A stretch of 64,000 nucleotides of DNA from Nageia nagi (taxonomy: Eukaryota; Pinophyta), in assembly GCA_050084985.1 (NCBI GenBank), contig JBITNC010000001.1, forward strand, positions 57,908,001 through 57,972,000. The letters run 5' to 3'. Below the pieces are notes generated by a model. It searched no databases, was not told the DNA's origin, and was given only the letters and a program-made list of their open reading frames with translations. This document shows, piece by piece, positions 29,991 through 43,749 of this stretch. Positions within the stretch are counted from its first letter, which is position 1. The number at the start of each line of letters is the position of its first letter. The translations under genes and the position numbers were made by a program.

Positions 29991-32900
29991 TCGTTTGAAT
30001 TTGAGATTTTTTAATTTTATTTTTAGATTGTTTTTTGCTTATATCTTCAATATTTTAATAAGGAAACCTATGTTGAAATAAATGGAGAATTATATGAAAT
30101 TTATTTATATATGTGAAATGCTGACTAGCTGAATTCTAAGTTTTTGTTTAGGAGATAAAAATGGAAACTAAAAGAACAAACTTTATTTTTTTCAAGAATC
30201 ATTCCTTTTTAACTGTCTTCTTTTAGAATGGTGTATTATTGTTGTAAATAATCAAATATATTTTTATGAATTGTAATTAATAGATAAAAGATTTGCATAA
30301 TGGTAAGTTGAAGATAGATCATGGAGAACATACTATAAATTCTTTACAAGAGAATAGTAAGGAAGAATATATTTTTTGAATGTTGAAGAAATATTTGTAA
30401 GTGTAAATGGATGTGTTTATCCCATTCACACATGGATATTTGTTTATAAATTATAGATGAAGCTTATATTAAATTTTGTGTCACAAAGAAAAAAGAGTTT
30501 TTTTCTTCAATAATTAGTATCCAAAATCACATATGATTGCCTTAAGAATTTCATGGAGCTTAAAGTTTGATTTAATTTTGTTTAGCCACTTGTTGTACAT
30601 GGATTTTATAGGGTATAAAAATAGGTATACTTACACCATTATGGAAATCAATAGTTTATTATCTAAATTAAGTAGTCTTTATTAAGCTCATTGATATATC
30701 CCAAAAAAAAATTTCTACAATGGTTAAGGATTGAAGAAGTCCTAATGCCTTATGGTTCAACTTTGTTCCTTTGATTGATAAATCTTATATACTACCATAT
30801 ACCTCTAGATATCTTCTTTCATCCACTTCCAAAAAAAACTATTTCTTCACTCTTTGGTATATTTTGAGGAATTAAGTGACTTGAAAATGGTGATGCATGC
30901 AAGTCATATATACTTTCTCCTTCATACAATAATCTCTTGTGAGGAAAAAATTATCTTTAAAATGAAGGATTCCTTATTTTTATGATGAATAATCTCAATC
31001 TACCAATCGGTTATTTTCCTATAATTCAATTATTTAGAAATTGACTAAGTCACTAGGCCATTTGCCTTTCACTTAATCAACCCACATAAGTAAAGGATAA
31101 GAGATCCCATGAGATATTAGTTTCTCATATCTTGAAAATGTATCAATTATCATGTTTATCTTATCTTTCTTATAGATTATTTTGAAAATGTATCTCAATA
31201 ATTTTATTATTTATTTATGTTCTAGATATGAAAATTATTACTTCAAAAAAAAAAGTGAATGAATATATTTTATTTTGATGATAAAATGCCTACCCATTAA
31301 ATAAGCTTTCTATTTCTTAAATGAATGTAATTTTTTTCATAATATTTTATTGTTGAATAAATTTGTTTGAATTCTTTTTTATATTTATTTTCACATGAGA
31401 AGAGCTGATAATAATTATTTATATAATATTAAAAAAATTATAACAGGTATAAGATAAAAATAATTGGTGAAGATAATACTTCATATGAATTTTGATGATA
31501 GGGATACCCTTTTACAAAAATGATGATTTTCTCATCAAAAATAATTTATCAATATACAAATGTCATAATTAATTAAAGCAAATGGATAATGATGGCAAAA
31601 CCAAGGGAAGTGGGGTGAGCAACGAATAGTTTTGTCATCATTATCAAGGTCAAATTCGAGGGCCAAGTGTGGGTTCCTAGTTGCACTATGCCACACATAT
31701 TTTGCATTGTTAGAAACACAATTGTGACAATGTGCAATTTTAAGAAATTGAAAAAGGTTATTGGATAGAAACAAACAAAGTTTAAGATTATAGATCATCC
31801 TTTCCCATTTTAGACTCAAAAGTAAATTTTAAGATTATATTGAGAGATTTACTTCAAGGTAATCTAAGTTATTATTTACAAATAATTCAATAAGATTTGC
31901 ATTTATAAGGATGTGTAAATTTTTATTACAATTTTTCTTTTAAATGTACATGACCAAATTCTATGACAACACCCACAAGGATGAATAAATCTTATTTGAA
32001 AGAGATTTGGAATCTCATAAATCCCAATAAAGCTCTTTTGACAAACTAATTGTTATTATGATCAAAATGAATACTTTGTACAATATTTTATTGGAATAAT
32101 TATTCAAGTTCATTCAAATATCATGGAGATGTTTGCCAATAATACATTGCAAGTTGAAGACAATTCAAGGGCACCATTGTTGTACATGATAATATTGATC
32201 TATCCAAAAGTATCCTTGTTCATTATGAGGACTAAAATATCTATGCAATGGTTTATCTATCCATTCAATTTGAGCTTTACTTAAATTTAGATCTAAGTTC
32301 ATTTGTCATCATCATGTTATTTCAGCTATATATATAATGATATATTTTCTTGTTAAATAAATGGATAACCTATTCACCGCTACAATGATGATAATTTTGG
32401 CGTCAAATTTAAGTATCCCTTGTTAATATCCATTGCAATATCTAACTATTGCTAATCCAAAATTTATAAAAATTGAAGCCACATTAAGGTTTTGATTGCT
32501 TCACCATTATTTCTTTACCATTTCTTACCTCCTTGGCTTTGAATATTACATAGATAGATGGTGTATTCTATCTTGAATTCCAAGTATCTCCTTCCATAAA
32601 AATCATTTTGGATTACTTCCTTCTCTAATTAAATTTATTTAAAGTATCATGTATGCAGATTACATCTTCATGCATTCTTGACAATGCATATGTTATTGAG
32701 GAACTTATGCATCTATACCCTAGCTTTCTCATTGAACATTTTCATCCTTCAATGACGTACTAGCCAAAGCTACTAGGTAAATTTTTATAATAATTTTAAT
32801 TTAAGTTAAATTCATTAAGGATTTATCTTTCTAGATCATGGAGTCGGATTGGTCTTCTCTTGATCAAAGTTTTCTTTTTCAATTCTTCTATGCATAAGGG

Positions 32901-35249
32901 CCTATTCTATAGGTCTTGGAGATTGTATATCATATGTCATTGTGTCAAGAGTCACTAGAGGGATTCCTTCCTCATAACATTGTGCATTATAAGAGGCCAA
33001 ACTATATATTATTTTGATGAAGTAGTAGTGGAAATTACTTGAATAGATGCATTATTTTTTCAATCTACTCTTTGTTTCTTAAGTTGCACCTTACCCATAA
33101 CAACATCCATGTTTATCATCAACTTCCTATTTCAAACTCACCATAAATCTCATGGAGATAGTTATTTTAAAATTTATCATTATAGAAATTTTTTTTTTCA
33201 TTCAAATTATACTATTCGTGCACTTTATCTATCTCAAAGCCATTAATTTGTCTTTCAATCAAGAATAACATTAATAAAGACTAATAAACATAAGCATCTT
33301 AAGCATGCTTACCTTCTTCCTACATACATCTTAATAATCCATAATGTAATTTTAATCATTTTTAGAGTATTTAATTATAAAAAGATCAATTTATGATATT
33401 ATTTACGATGTTGATGGGATCTAATGCAATAAATAGTTAAGGTAGCTTCCTATTTAAGTTTGAAGAATCTTTTTATGTATAAAAGTTGCATTTATCTTTT
33501 TTAGTGATTTTCTTCATAAAATTTTATCATTTATAGTTTTCTTAAAATAAAAATATAACTAATTTTTAAATCATAATGGATCACATCACCTTGCAATAAC
33601 TACATTATCATTTGGTTATTTGGTTGAATTTGAATGTGTGAAGGAACATAATAGTGTAACATTATACCATGTAATATTTTATCATGTCATATCTTATTAA
33701 TTAAATATGATTTTTAAATTTATTTATTGTAATTATTAATCCCTAATTTATAATTTTCTATAGATGAGAGTACCATAATTGGTGAACACATATTAAAGAT
33801 GTAATTTCAATAATGAGGGACCTATGCTTGATATTATAGGATTATGAAATTTATTACTGATGATAAGGTTAAGTAACATAATGGATTTTTTTAAGGATTT
33901 TAGTATATACAACCCTATTAATAGCTTAGGTGTAAATATGGAAGCTACATATAAATACTTACTATCTCTATATGTAAGGAAATCACTTTAAGGGATGAGA
34001 TGACAAATAGAAGATACAAAGAATTTAACAACTTGTTGATTAATAATAAATCATTCAAAAACTTAACCTAATCATACTATATTATATATTCTCTATTAGT
34101 GAGTTCATTACAAGCACCTCATCAAATGAGTTTTGATCAAGATCATTAATTGGTATGTGCTCTTAAATGAGGGAGGCCATGAATTCTAAATCAGGATTAA
34201 CTATATTATCCAAGATATGGTTGATCATGGCATATGCTATTTATCATAGAAGTTATGTTAGCCTACATATATAGGTTTTCTTTGATACACAAGATAATGT
34301 AGTCTCTTTGATAAGGTTATAGGTAAAGGCATGCCAATCATAGTTATTTATTTTCCCATTATATTACCTAAATAACTAGGTTGATATTATTTTTCTATAT
34401 ATACTTATGGGAACATAAAATGAGAGAGCTCATAGAAAATATTGTTGTACCATATAAGTATTCAATAGTATAATTAATCATATATAATTAAACTAGAAGA
34501 AATGGAGACCATGATAAGGTCACCTAGAATGAAAAAAAAGATAGATAAGAGTTATAATATATTTAGTAGTCAAGATGGATTCAAGGTAGGTGGTGTATCT
34601 TCCCATTGCATTATCCACGTCAAGTTTTATGCCAATTCGACATGGTATCTAGTATATTCTTATGAATCCTAAGATTTATTATAGGATAATAATAAAGAGT
34701 AGAAAGGTACCAAAAAGGGTATAGAGTATACCAATTTATGAGTATCCAACATCCAATGATGATAATAAAGAGGAGGTAACTCCATCACCAAGAAAATAAT
34801 AATGAAAGATAATATGTATGATCATATACATGGTGGCAAATCATATAACCTACCCCTAATTATTAACCATTTATATTAAGTATGCTAGGTGGATAGTGGG
34901 GATAGAGGAGAGAAGAAAAATAAAGGATATAAGTATAGGAGGATATATGTGTTTAGCTAAAGGTTATGGTTTCATCAAAATGGATAAAGAGGAAGACATC
35001 AAAGTCCAATACTTTCTACTATTATAACATATTAAGGGAATAATATGTGTGTAAAGGAATATGAGTATGTACATTTAATTTAAATATTGATGTACATATT
35101 TATTATATTATAATTAATTTATGTATAAAGTAATATTTGCATGGCCTGGTGTATTAGGGATGATAGATCAATATTAATAGCTCATTTCATTATACTACAA
35201 CATGATCCATAATGAGTATATGAGAAGCTCAAATAATTACAATATTACA
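29991..35249. other. AT-rich, no gene recognised
   Basis: Reading frames are short and unconvincing. The longest, 31535-31819 on the minus strand (94 codons), has no recognisable domain. A + T runs dominate. Old unrecognisable transposon DNA is the likely content. Confidence 0.45.
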
Positions 35250-35400
35250 CTTCATTATATACATGTGTGTGTATGTGGACACATGTGTATGTATACATAT
35301 ATATGTTATATATGCACATATGTGTATATGTATGTGTATGTGTAGGTGTATACATGTGTGTGCTTTTATATTTTTGTGTTAGATATGTGTGATACATGTA
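35250..35400. repeat. Mixed (TG/TA/CA)n low-complexity tract
   Basis: About 150 bp of interleaved TGTGTATG, TATATATG and ACATGTGT, a decayed compound microsatellite. Confidence 0.85.
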
Positions 35401-36079
35401 TTCATTTTTGTTTATACATTTTTATGATTAATTTATAAAGTTTATTTTTAGTAAATGTAATGGTGATTTGTGAAAACTAACAAGTACATGTATATCATAG
35501 AAGTGTTAAATCAAATAATTGATCCTTTTATAGTTATAATATTGTAAATACCTAAAATTGGTTGATTAGGTGATTAATTCTATCCATAATCATTTGAATT
35601 ATTATTTAATCAACTAGATGATTTTACAACTACTATTTAGGATGAGTTTAATTCATTGAGAGATTGACATGATAGTGAGGGGTTGGGGTATGGTTGGCAT
35701 CATTGTAACATAGTAAGGAAGGAGATAATCAATTGGATAGAGATGAAAAATTCAAAAGGAGAGAGATAAATTGGGAATGTAATACAAGTTCATTATCATT
35801 GATAAATATGAAAAGAGCATAACATCAGAGTATTTGAATAGAAGGAGAGTGAAGAAAATGTAATCTTGAAAATAATTTATCTAAGAGAAAACGAAAATAT
35901 AGGAGTTAATGGAAATAAAATTAAAAAATGTGAATCTATCTTGAAGAAGATGGATACCATGCAAATCTAAATGGATTTGAAGTTAGAGGATCTAAGTGTA
36001 ATGATAGTAACTATGGGGATGTAATGTGATTGGGATGAGTGAAGCATGTAAAATGACCTAGAATGAGGTGAGGGATAAG
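35401..36079. other. No gene recognised
   Basis: AT-rich and purine-rich on the plus strand; no motif found. Confidence 0.45.
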
Positions 36080-37980
36080 ATGGCAAGTGAGTACGATGGT
36101 TGATCCATAGCAATCAACATCCCTTGGATTAGGAAATTCAATCATAGTACTTGGAGTAGGCGATCGAAGAGGTACATCACATCATATGTGTGAAGGATGG
36201 ATTGCAACTATAAAGACTTAATTTGGAAATTTTTGAGAGTGGATCCAAAGGGAGAGCGACTAGTTTGATAGCTTGGAATGATAAGCATGGGAGGGAGCTA
36301 GTCAAAACTGAGCCAAAGAACACTGCTTTAGTGAGGAAGGATGAAAGGATATGGAAAATTCTATTTGATGGGGGCTTGAAGTACTTCATGTAAGCCTATA
36401 ATGGCTTTGATTTGAGCCTATCTTTGGAGGTGGTCATAACTTGGAATCAAGGATGATGCAAGGTCAATTTAATGGTCTCAGATTTCAACTATGAGACTAT
36501 TGTAGAGGTTATACATATACCTAATGAAGGTAAACATATCAAGAGGGAGTCAAATTTGAAAAAATTGAGGAAATATTCAAGTTCAAATAATAAGAAGAGG
36601 ATTTTGTCAAGTCAAGACTTAGCTTTGAGTAGACAAGTCTCCCCAAGCCATGGGAAGAGGTGATAATAGCTTTGATGCACTATGTCACATTGGAGGATCA
36701 ACATAAAGTGGTGTGTGCATACCACTTTGGGTTACTAATCCATTTCAATATTAAAGGTGATGTGATTGTGAATTTCCCATTCTTTATCATGCATTCATTA
36801 TATATTTCAATCAACAAGTACAAAGGTAAGGTGAACAATGTTCCATTATATCATTTGGTAATTAAGTTGGTGTATGAGGTAGCTTGAACCAAGAAACCTT
36901 AAAGAAATCTAGGTAGTGGAAGAAAGGATCCTATTAAAAGAATTCATACAAATAAGGGTGATAAAGAGAAGGATGCATAGGTAAATGTAGTAGAAAGAGA
37001 ATATGGGTAAGGTAGTCAAGGAAATTATGAGTAAACTAAAGTGGAGGAAATTGCTAACTTTTTACTATAAATTGGGAGAAGATGAAGCACTAAGAAGAGG
37101 AGGTCGAGAGCCTCAAGTCCTAATGAACATTTTGCAAAGGAGGTAATAAATGGAGTAGCTAAGAGAACTAGGTATCAAAAGGTAAATCATGTGGAGAAAG
37201 AGAAGAAAGAAAGGGGTGAAGGAGTTGTCTATGGAGGAGGCTTAGGATATCTATAATTTGAGTCTTCCTAGAATCTAGAGATAGAACATACAAAAATTGA
37301 TTTCATTGGAAATCAAAAAGGTGTAAAGGTGATCTAGAACCTAGTGGAAGGAGGTGGTAAAGGAGCAACCAATTAATATTGTGAGCATTTCAACTCTAGG
37401 TAGAAGAGGGAAAAAGGATATCCCCATTTTAATGCCAAAATCTTGAGTGTTGCATAATAAAATTCTCTGAGGAAATTAGAAGAAGGGAAGAGTGAAGCAA
37501 ATGGTATGAAATTATTACACTAGGGGCCCCTATAAAATTCTTAATGGAAGGGAAGTCATATGTTGAATTCTATAAGGAGAACTATGAAAACATGGCCTTT
37601 AGTTCAAGTAGACAAGGATATGATCCTCATTTAAGTGGAAAGTGGGTATAGTATTGGTCTCAATATAGTTGGTTGATGTGTTAATTTAGAACACTTTTAA
37701 GTTTAGATTGACATAATCTATGATAGTAGATGTTTTGGTTAGGCCTGAAGTCTCTAGCTTGGACTATGTAAGTGTTTTTTATTTTTTTACTATAATTGGG
37801 ATGTTCTATTATTAGCATCTGGGTGATGGTATTTTTTATAATAATGATAGCTTATGAAGAGTTGAATGTCTACTTAACTCTATTATTCTATACCAATCTA
37901 GTCTACTACAATCTTTGTAATTTTGACCAATGATGTTGCTGCATGTAAAGGCAAAGGGAGCCTTCTAATCCCCCTTTTTT
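36080..37980 (+). pseudogene. Degenerate copy of an uncharacterised plant protein family
   Basis: Plus-strand pieces in consistent order include KYFM, stop, AYNGFDLSLSLEVV (36375-36430), FNYETIVEVIHIPNEGKHIK (36483-36545), ALMHYVTLEDQHKVVCAYHF then GLLIHF and FPFFIMHSLY (36667-36810), and YHLVIKLVYEVA (36850-36885). A long, strongly basic/acidic Lys-Glu tail runs to about 37350, and a hydrophobic end (FFYYNWDVLLLASG) lies near 37780. From memory the middle resembles repetitive hypothetical proteins of plant genomes with an R..TLEGR...YHF.LL.H motif, but I cannot name a family. No role is proposed. Stops and frameshifts are frequent. It is probably transposon-associated. Confidence 0.45.
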
Positions 37981-39479
37981 TTATTAATATAATTTACCAT
38001 TAATAAAAAACATCAAGAGATTGACATGCAAAGTAAAAATTGGTAATAATTTCATCCTAATCATATCCATCCCATGTAACATAACCCTCATGTAGCCTAA
38101 CTAAGGTACATGTAACCCCCATATAAGTAACCTTGGTTTCTCCATATGAACCTATAAATAAACATGTACTATTCACTCTTAAAGCTTAGATAATTATTTA
38201 ATCATATTGTTATGTTGTTGAATTTCTTAGGAAACTTCATGAGAATAAATTAAGGTTTTATACTAACTCTTTTTTGTTATCTAAGTTATGCTTGTATGTT
38301 ACTTTTATAGGATTATAGGATTCAAAATATAGAAAACCAAGTAAGAGGGGGTTTTTAATTAGCTATCCTTTTCATGGAAAGGTAAAATGATAGGTATTTA
38401 TTTTATTTTATGTTTTAAATCATTTAATATTTTTGTATTGTATTTTAATCATATAGAATTTTGGGCATCATCCACTTGTGAGGCTAATCTTTTGGCAATA
38501 AGGCAAACCCAAATAGTCATTATTAACATTACTTTTATTTTCGATAATAGGTTTCAGGTATAAATCTTACAAGTGAAAATAGTAAGCCAACTTGCTTGAG
38601 TTCATAAGGATTTGAAAATATTTTAGTGAGAATATTTTAGTGATCACATTGGGACATACCATGGCATGTAGGATTTGAAAATATTTATTGGATTAGTTTA
38701 ATCTTTTACATGTTTTGTTTTCTTTTATTATAAGATTTATGTTATTTTGGATTTATTTTTCTTGATTAATAAATTGCATAATTCTTTTATTTTTGTATTA
38801 ATGATGAGTAAACCAAAACTTCAAACATAAAGATATCAAAATAAGGTTAATTCATCCAAAATGCATTACTATAGAATCATCCTACAAAGGATAATTTTTT
38901 ATTATAAATCATTTAGACAATTTATACAATCCATTTAGTAGAGGATAATTATGTATGATAAATCATCTAGAAAATAATGTTTTTTATTATTATTCAAAAT
39001 TCATAATTTCAAAGATAAAATCAATTATTAAAAAAATATGAAGATTAGTTTTTTAATTATTTTTTAATTTTTAATTAGAATATTATATGCATTTAGATTA
39101 GTACGTTAATATTGCACTTAAAATTTCATATTATGGTTTGTGTATTTTAGAGTAATTTATTTTCATAATAAAAAACCCTTAAGGAAAATGAATCCATATT
39201 CACACACTTAAATAAGAATCTACATTAAATTTTATTGCCAACTATAATTTGAAATAGCCTTTGTATATTCTATCAGATTTCATCATCGAGAACTATGAAA
39301 CTACCTCAGGAGTTAAATTGTATATAAGAAATAATGAGTTTTTAATAAATAAAAACACTATTACTTCCATAAATACTCATTGGAGTATGGATTCAAATAA
39401 TTATGTGTTCATTGTTATGATCAGACTTTTCTCTTCATTAGATCTAGGATATCATGCTTAGAATAGGTTTGTTGCTTAG
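37981..39479. other. AT-rich, no gene recognised
   Basis: A + T rich throughout. Only one 66-codon frame at 39261-39461, without a recognisable domain. Confidence 0.45.
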
Positions 39480-39930
39480 ATATGAGGTCATGAGACTCCA
39501 AAGTTATAGTTTTATGCTCTAAGAGCTCTATCTTTGCACAATGTCAAAGCTACAAGAGTGATTAGCAATAATTATGAAAGTAAGCAATGAAAAACATGAT
39601 GAAAAGTAGATAATAGATCCTCATATAGATGGTGTTATGAAATACCTTTATTGTTTGGATGGTATGATGCTCATTAGTTAATCTATCTAATATTTGATTA
39701 TCCGATAGGGAATTCTTTACTTTTGATCTTCTTTTATAACAAAATCATGGATCTTTTCTTTTCTTAATATCTACATATATTACATAGCTTGTGGTACTTT
39801 TCTTGGCACTTGCACCAATTATATTTATTATGACATTCTTTTTGAAAATTTCAACATCTTTACATTTTTACATCTTTGATACATAAAATATGATTTCTAT
39901 TTTAATAAAAATCATATTTAGGTGTCTAAA
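39480..39930 (-). repeat. G2 3' LTR, approximate left end
   Basis: The right edge (AAATCATATTTAGGTGTCTAAA at 39909-39930) abuts the polypurine tract. It aligns with the G1 LTR over about 350 bp. The left edge was not found exactly. Confidence 0.65.
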
Positions 39931-39946
39931 TTTTTCCTCTCTTTGG
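39931..39946 (-). other. Polypurine tract of G2
   Basis: The minus strand reads CCAAAGAGAGGAAAAA, nearly the same as that of R at 4431-4446. Confidence 0.72.
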
Positions 39947-40990
39947 AGGTGTAGTGGAAATACATAGAATTACATATACAAAGAAGAAGAGTAAAGAAAT
40001 TTGTTTTTTTGAAAACTTTGAACTTTTTTTGTAGTAGCTTGAATCTTTGGTGAAGCTACTTTCTTACCTCCTTTTGGTTAGATTTCCCTAGCAAAGATCC
40101 ATGGGTGGGGTAATCAAGGAAACATAATTTGATAAATTGACATCCTTACCTCATAAATTGAGTAAGAATGAATATGGTGGCTCCTTTATTTTTTATACTA
40201 GGGATTTTGGTGATTGTGAGTGTTATGGAATCCTTATAGTGGATGTAGAGGAGTTCTAGTGTTGTTGGTAGTTCACAAGAAGAACAATGAAGGATGTCAA
40301 TGCTCTAGCTATAGTGCTTCTCATGATATGGAGTGTGTGATTTTGCTAGATCCTTTTGTTGATCTTCATGTGTGGGCTACATGTGGTAGTAAGCTATTAA
40401 TAATTGTATAGACTTTTACCAATGTTTAAGCATTATGGTATACAAAAGTAGTGGTCAATATCATTTACTAATTTCCACCTAAGCAAAAATAAATAATGTA
40501 TAAACTCCAAATATGGTGTAAAACCTACATTTTTGGATACATAGTTAGGTGCATCATCCATTGCGTATAGTCAATGTTAACATCCCCACTAATTATTGTA
40601 CCATCAATTTTCATTTAAGTGAGTGAAATCTCACTAGTTGTATCAATGGTCATCTATGACCTAGCATTTTATGTCCATGATCCACAAACATTATGCTTTT
40701 ATGGTTGTAAGCATAACCTTTTTTTTAATAATATCTACCAAAAATCTAATTTTCAAATATTATCTACCTATTTTCCCTAGCAATTTGATTTTCATAGATA
40801 GGTTTTTTTTGAAAGAGTGGCATGGAAACCATGAAAATAGAGGTACAACATCCATGCTATGTAAAAAATATAAAGGAAAAAAAAATTAAAAATATACATT
40901 AATGTACAAATACCTCATTATGATGCATCATGATCAATGAGGTACAAAGCTAGTCTACTCACATGTAAAAGCAAAAGCACTTGATATGCA
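39947..40990 (-). other. G2 3' untranslated region
   Basis: No coding content. Shares AAAGATCCATGG and flanking sequence with the interior of R and, more weakly, with the 3' region of G3. Confidence 0.5.
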
Positions 40991-42385
40991 TGGAATTGAA
41001 ATTTTTTGGTTCTTCTATACCATCCATCATGGAAATTTATAGGCTTCTGATCCTATAGCTTCAACTACAACATATATTCCTAGCCAATTTGGTTCAATTT
41101 TTTCTTTTATCTCATCATTTACAATTGTCATATTAACATTCTCTTTTAATATCAAGTATCCTACTTGAAATGATTTTGGCTTGACTTTCTTCTCAAATGA
41201 TCCCTTTTACCTTGCATGATATACCTTTTGATGCTCAAATGCATGAAACCTCTTTTCATCAAGTTCCTCTAATTACTTCAACCTTGCTTCTTCATTTAGA
41301 ATATGTCCATGTAGTAAGATTATCAAAGAGGAAATATTCAACTCAAGTGGTACAATGGACTCATCACCATAACCTAATGACAATGAAGTTTTCCCAGTAG
41401 TAGTTCTAATGTTGGTCATGTATGCCCAAAGTTCATAGGGAAATTACTTATGCCAATATCTCTTATATCCATTCCATATTTTGACTATAATTCCCTTCAT
41501 TATCTTATTACATGCTTTAGTTTAACCATTTATTTAAGGATAAAAAATAGAAGAAAATTTTTAAGTAATACGAAACTTCTTACAAAAAGTTTTCATGTCC
41601 TTACCTTTGAAATTATGCCCATTTTCCATGACCAAATGTTTTAGGACACCAAATCTTGTGATGACATTTTTAATAAGAAACTTGATAATATTCTCTTGCA
41701 TTATCAATTTCTCTTGTATAACCTAGTCTACCCGCTTTGTAGTATAGTTAGTAGTTATGATGATAAATTTATATCCTTGTATTGAATGAGGATTGATCAA
41801 CTAATTAAATCAATACCCCAAATTGCAAACAACTATGTTGAAACAACTGGATTAAGATCTTGGGTGGGAAAATTCTCTAAATTGGATTATTTTGTCATTG
41901 AAGATAAATTTTTATATGGCTTTTGAATCCTCTTCATTGATATCCAATAATACCCTATATGTAAAATATTAGTGTATAATACCTTAGCAAATAAATATCC
42001 TCCACATAAACCATCCTATGCTTGTTCAAGGGTTGTTTTTGTTTCATGATGTGTAGGGCATCATAAGAGAGGTCCATAAAAGGATATTCTATAGAAAAAA
42101 CTTCACCAATAATGACATACTTAAGGGTTTCCCTTTTTTAACTTATCTTCTTATTCCTATCAAAATACTAAGGTTTTTTTTTTAATCTTTCAAGTATTGA
42201 TAAATATCAACATACCATGATGGAGTAGTACCTAACTAAGTAACACAATATGATTCTTGATCACTATCATTATCAACATAATATGGCTTACCCATATTTT
42301 TTATTTTTAGGAATATTTCTTCATATTCTACCTTCATAACAGCCAAGGATGCAATACTTTACATTGCATCAACATATCTAAAGTG
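40991..42385 (-). pseudogene. G2 integrase and RNase H tail, degenerate
   Basis: From right to left on the minus strand: the second RNase H tail and linker (VKYEEIF-like, NMGKPYYV at about 42280-42340), an H2C2 finger (HHETKTTLEQA, then GYLFAKVLYTNILYIGYYWI at 41930-42050), the core with RFGVLKHLVMENGHNFKGKD (about 41600-41665), where the catalytic Asp of DNG reads Glu, and the C-terminal part (YHAR, GYLILKENVN, EPNWLGIYVVVEAIG at 41050-41220). Frames change several times. Same family as G1 and G3 pol. Confidence 0.75.
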
Positions 42386-43749
42386 CTAGAAATTATAGAA
42401 AATTGATTAAATGATAATAACAATGTTGTTCAACTTACTAAGGACTAATATATAGTGATTGAATGATCTACAAGGTACTGATATGATGATTTTCTAACCT
42501 ATAGAGTACTAACTAGATTTGATCGAGTTTCAGAGGATTGATTTGTAAGGTATGGTTGGTCTAATGCAAATTGGTCGAATATTAATGTTGATTGAATGAT
42601 CAAACTTCTAGATTTGCTCTATAAATGATATATCTTCAAACCCTTGCAAAATATAAAAATATATTAGGATCCAAAAATGTGAAAATAGTAAAGAGAATGG
42701 CTAAATTTGAAAACAAGAAAAATTAAGTTATGGTTTAGATATGTTCTCCAAATTTCATCATCTCAAGAACTAAGGGGTTCCATTGTGATAACCACTTTAT
42801 AGTACCTTATTTCTCATCCTAAATACTCTACAATAAAGATCCAAAGGGTCTATAATAAAAATAATGATGAAAAGTTTATTTATTTTCATTATCTTATGCT
42901 CTTTTGATATCTAAAACCCTACATGTACAAATGTGTTAGTGGGGAACTTTGATCTCCATGTCCTTGATACCTTGGAGATGAGCCAATAGGGATAAACTTT
43001 ACCTAAAAGGTGATGTAATACCCCTTGTATATAATCATATAGATTGTAGAAAATAACTCCATGCCTAATGCATAATTATATGATGTTATGCTATGTTAAT
43101 ATGCTTGCTTTTAGTTTGTTTTTCTAATAAAATGACATCCATGTTAAAGATCTATGCTAAAAGGATAATGTATTTCATGGTATATGATAATATTCTCATT
43201 CATGTTAAAGGTATATGCTCTATGATAGTGATAAATGCTAAAATGATAAAAATAATTGATAAAACCTAAGTGTTTAAAATCCTAACATGAGTTTAGCCTA
43301 CATGTAAATAATAAAAAATGAAATCTAAGATAAGAAAGGATACATGTTGTCTTTGTAGCTTCAAATGCCTCCATGAACCTATAAAAACTCTAAGAAGCTA
43401 CTACAAACCTACTAGAATGATGATATAATGCTCATATTATCATGGTGGTAGCCTTAGGATAAAGAGGATGTGACATGCAATTCTATATCACTTAGGATTT
43501 ACTTGTTTAGCTGAAGGTGATGGAGGATTAGGGATTAGGATAAAATGCTCATGGAAGTTGGAATTTAAAATGGATCTAGAGAGATAAAAAGAAATATTTT
43601 TGACCAATGTACATGACTTAAAACTAACTAACATATTGACTGGTTGATCAACATCCTAATTAATATTTATAAATTGACTAGCATGTCGACTGATTGATTG
43701 GTTGATTGACTAGTAGGATGACTTGTTTAACTAATTTGGTTTTACAAAT
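42386..43749. other. No gene recognised
   Basis: Between the broken end of G2 and the truncated chromovirus. GATTGACTAG-type short repeats occur around 43640-43720. No protein motif. Confidence 0.45.

Larger units (their letters stand above)
39480..42385 (-). mobile_element. Tat-lineage Ty3/gypsy element G2, 3' part
   Basis: 3' LTR, polypurine tract, ~1 kb 3' untranslated region, integrase, and the tail of the second RNase H, all on the minus strand. The element is cut off at about 42385, right of which no homology continues. LTR edge and polypurine tract are of the R/G1 family. Confidence 0.72.

Noticed and set aside
31535-31819. 94-codon minus-strand frame as a possible small gene
   Set aside because: No recognisable domain, no conserved neighbour, AT-rich background; length is compatible with chance.
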